Shown: positions 14,648-16,184 of the stretch, piece after piece
Layout: each line of letters begins with the position of its first letter
Numbering within the stretch: the stretch's first letter is position 1
Origin: Alkalihalobacterium sp048323755
Lineage (GTDB): Bacteria > Bacillota > Bacilli > Bacillales > Bacillaceae_F
DNA: 16,184 nt
Direction: 5' to 3'
NCBI RefSeq assembly: GCF_048323755.1
Contig: NZ_JBLWFS010000047.1
Span: 1-16,184, forward strand
Notes under the pieces: generated by a model
What the model saw: only the letters and a program-made list of their open reading frames with translations
The model's database searches: none
Told to the model about the DNA's origin: nothing
Program-made: the position numbers and the translations under genes

Positions 14648-14717
14648 ACTTTCATTTAACATTACTGAAATAAAGTACAACACAAAGTTAGAGTACAGAG
14701 GAGACAATTCAGAAATA

Positions 14718-15203
14718 TTAATTACAAGGTGGTTGTTTAAAATACCACCTATAAAATAAATTGGTTATAAAATAAGAAATCCAAATTGTAATAAAGCTCC
14801 AATACCAAGTCCACTTTTTGTATACTATTAACTTAGTGTACTTAACAGCTATTGTTTCAAAAAAAGTAATAGTCGACGTAAAAAATAGATAATGGATATT
14901 TTTTATAAGAAGACTTCGCTTCTCGGGATAAAAAAGATTAAAGAATACAGCAAATGCAGGAAAAATTAAATATTCAAATATAAAGCTCGATTTGTTAGAG
15001 CGGCTAAAGTAATAACGAAATGGATATCTGATAAGTCCCTTTTCCACGACGATTAAACCGAAAAACCACGTAAGGGCTTGATGAAAAAGAAACGGAATAA
15101 GTGCTTGTCGTATCTTTTCTTTAGGTATAAAGAGGATTAACAATAAGGTTGTCAAAATGATTGACGATATCGAAATACCCTTTTCTACGGTATATTTAGC
15201 CAT
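14718..15203 (-). CDS. CBO0543-type integral membrane protein
   Basis: The 161-residue product has four or five hydrophobic segments, starting at about residues 8-26 (ISISSIILTTLLLILFIP) and continuing to WSFITIWISYFITNLFYRWYF. The pattern KEKIRQALIPFLFHQALTWFFGLIVVEKGLIRYPFR, then an FEYLIFPAF-like segment and late WTWYW, matches the CBO0543 family of unknown function, common and often multicopy in Bacillus. An ATG at 15233 gives ten more residues but has no ribosome binding site. GGTGG lies seven bases before ATG 15203, so the shorter start is chosen. A candidate -10, TATACT (plus 15303-15308), lacks a good -35. A 6-bp stem (14727-14732 with 14745-14750) overlaps the gene end and may be a weak terminator. 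No function can be assigned. Confidence 0.8.
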   Translation of the reverse strand: MAKYTVEKGISISSIILTTLLLILFIPKEKIRQALIPFLFHQALTWFFGLIVVEKGLIRYPFRYYFSRSNKSSFIFEYLIFPAFAVFFNLFYPEKRSLLIKNIHYLFFTSTITFFETIAVKYTKLIVYKKWTWYWSFITIWISYFITNLFYRWYFKQPPCN

Positions 15204-15341
15204 TTGCTTACCACCATCCTTATAACGTGACATTATATTGAATTATAAATTATTTGGCTTACATTAAAAAAAACTAAAATTAAGAGTGTTTTTTTAAGAG
15301 TTAGTATAATTTAATCCTAGTATTGCACAGTTCTTTTCTAA

Positions 15342-15361
15342 TTATTTGCGGACGCAAATAA
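15342..15361. promoter_or_regulatory. Perfect 9-bp inverted repeat, candidate operator
   Basis: TTATTTGCGgaCGCAAATAA has perfect 9-bp arms around two bases. It lies between the MarR terminator and the CBO0543-type gene on the minus strand, upstream of the latter. The compact symmetry fits a dimeric regulator site. It could instead be a second hairpin in the 3' end of the MarR transcript. Confidence 0.35.
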
Positions 15362-15396
15362 AAAAACGTCGAGCAACTAGTGTTTTAGTTGCCGAC
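15360..15396 (-). terminator. Rho-independent terminator of the MarR gene
   Basis: Read on the minus strand, CGTCGGCAACTA (plus 15396-15385) pairs with TAGTTGCTCGACG (plus 15378-15366) with one bulged base, and a T-run follows (plus 15365-15360). It begins two bases after the MarR stop codon and separates that gene from the CBO0543-type gene. Confidence 0.9.
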
Positions 15397-15398
15397 GA

Positions 15399-15902
15399 TT
15401 AATTATGATCTTTTAATAAGGAATTTGTGGATTTTGTTACCCATTGTGTATAAGCCGAGCCGATTAATTCAGAGCTTAATTGTGAGGCGACCTTAATGAA
15501 TATAGCGAGGTCCTGTTGAGGGATTTTATCCAATAATTTTGTAATTTGTAAATCGGATTGAAGGATATGTTCCTCGATGAAATTGCGTACGATTTGTCTT
15601 CCAGCTTCTGTGAGTGTTAATAACTTATTTCGTGAGTCTTTTTCATTCTCAATTTCGATTAAACCTTCCTCTTTCAGTTTGGTTACTTGTCTAAATGCAT
15701 TGGAAAAGTTGGTTTGTGCTATGTAATTAAGTTCAGTCATCGTCATTTTTTTTTCGAAATATAAGATCCAAAGCGTGCGGAAACTTGGCAGAGTTATTTC
15801 GTGCTTTTTTAAGCTTTGGGTTAAATCGTTTTCAATAAACGAATTTAATCCTCTCGTATAAGCATAAACTTTATAACTTTTTGCAAGTTGTTCTTTGCTC
15901 AT
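15399..15902 (-). CDS. MarR-family transcriptional regulator
   Basis: The 167-residue product has the MarR winged-helix domain at about residues 35-110. The recognition region MTMTELNYIAQTNFSNAFRQVTKLKEEGLIE is followed by the family wing with the conserved D-x-R pattern (EKDSRNKLLTLTEAG). The outer helices serve dimerisation. The overall layout resembles Hpr/ScoC-like and MhqR-like bacillary regulators, but I cannot name the orthologue. ATG 15902 follows GGGGGA at seven-base spacing. It has its own terminator, so it is probably monocistronic. The upstream 160 bp run into the end of an insertion sequence, which may have altered its promoter. The target is unknown; the adjacent CBO0543-type gene is one possibility. 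Confidence 0.9.
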   Translation of the reverse strand: MSKEQLAKSYKVYAYTRGLNSFIENDLTQSLKKHEITLPSFRTLWILYFEKKMTMTELNYIAQTNFSNAFRQVTKLKEEGLIEIENEKDSRNKLLTLTEAGRQIVRNFIEEHILQSDLQITKLLDKIPQQDLAIFIKVASQLSSELIGSAYTQWVTKSTNSLLKDHN

Positions 15903-16063
15903 AAAAATCCCCCTGTTTTAACTAGTATTGTTTATCTTTAAAAATTTATACAAAGATATTTGCATAAATTTCCATTTTATAGAAATTATATCTTATATTA
16001 TTACCAGCTAAAAGGTCTTTAAACAATGGCTTCTAATAAAAAAACCTTTAATGATCACTAATG

Positions 16064-16184
16064 TGTACCCTTTGTAAAGGACATTTTAAAAAAGCCTAAG
16101 CGGTTTTAAGAAGATGATCTCTGTATTGAACAGGGGTCATCTTTTTCATATTCCATTGGTATCTAAAATGGTTATAGTATGTCA
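16064..16184 (-). mobile_element. End of an IS3-family insertion sequence (cut by window edge)
   Basis: The element enters from the right edge and ends at about 16062-16064. There TGTACCCTTTGTAAAGGACA looks like a terminal inverted repeat beginning TG, as in IS3-family elements, and is itself nearly palindromic. The transposase 3' end lies 32 bases inside. The other end and any target duplication are outside the window, so the boundary is good to a few bases. Confidence 0.75.
16096..16184 (-). CDS. IS3-family transposase OrfB, C-terminal fragment
   Basis: The minus strand encodes 28 residues up to TAG at 16098-16096, including YYNHFRYQWNMKKMTP and VQYRDHLL. This is the typical C-terminal end of the rve integrase-core OrfB of IS150-type IS3 elements. 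The gene is partial only because the window ends, not from visible damage. Confidence 0.88.
   Translation of the reverse strand, partial: TYYNHFRYQWNMKKMTPVQYRDHLLKTA

Noticed and set aside
1..16184. CRISPR array, tRNA genes, riboswitch or phage module
   Set aside because: No regularly spaced repeats, tRNA-like cloverleaf or T-loop sequence, T-box or riboswitch core, or phage structural genes were found on either strand by reading.

Overview
The window looks like a chromosomal segment of a low-GC Gram-positive bacterium of the Bacillaceae type. Supporting signs are a 5S rRNA 3' end very close to the Bacillus form, strong GGAGG-type ribosome binding sites with several TTG starts, rho-independent terminators with T-runs, a near-consensus CcpA (cre) box, and a CBO0543-type membrane protein of a kind known from Bacillus. 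The genus cannot be fixed from this sequence alone.

Layout. Positions 1-70 are the 3' part of a 5S rRNA, the end of an rrn operon, followed by its terminator. The 5S tail, terminator and next 20 or so bases then recur at 222-393, split by an 88-bp hairpin-ended insert. A possible 40-residue one-pass membrane peptide (385-507) starts in the second repeat copy. pepF (oligoendopeptidase F, minus strand) lies at 869-2671. Just downstream of it is an unannotated 76-codon reading frame (858-631) broken by one in-frame amber codon. A MerR-type HTH/coiled-coil protein with its own terminator sits at 3028-3850.

Signalling block, 3986-9352 (plus strand): a promoter, a free-standing Hpt protein, a UspA-like protein, a small zinc-ribbon protein, a REC-GGDEF response regulator (diguanylate cyclase) and a CHASE-PAS-PAS-HisKA-HATPase-REC hybrid kinase, closed by a terminator. 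The parts match a multi-step phosphorelay (kinase His, kinase REC Asp, Hpt His, output REC Asp) ending in cyclic-di-GMP synthesis.

Acyl-CoA block, 9414-14647: a TetR-family regulator on the minus strand is divergent from a four-gene plus-strand operon. The operon encodes an alpha-methylacyl-CoA racemase/CaiB-family protein, an MDR oxidoreductase, an ACAD10/LvaA-type phosphotransferase and a crotonase-family protein. The 441-bp divergent region holds a cre-like site and two sites sharing the 9-mer CATACCAAT, a candidate TetR operator. This suggests catabolism of a branched or hydroxylated acyl-CoA under substrate induction and carbon catabolite repression.

The right end has a CBO0543-type membrane protein and a MarR regulator, both minus strand, and then the terminal 120 bp of an IS3-family insertion sequence cut by the window edge. 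No CRISPR array, tRNA, prophage or obvious defence system was seen. The least explained items are the mosaic repeat behind the 5S gene, the amber-interrupted frame after pepF, and the complete phosphorelay set with a c-di-GMP output.
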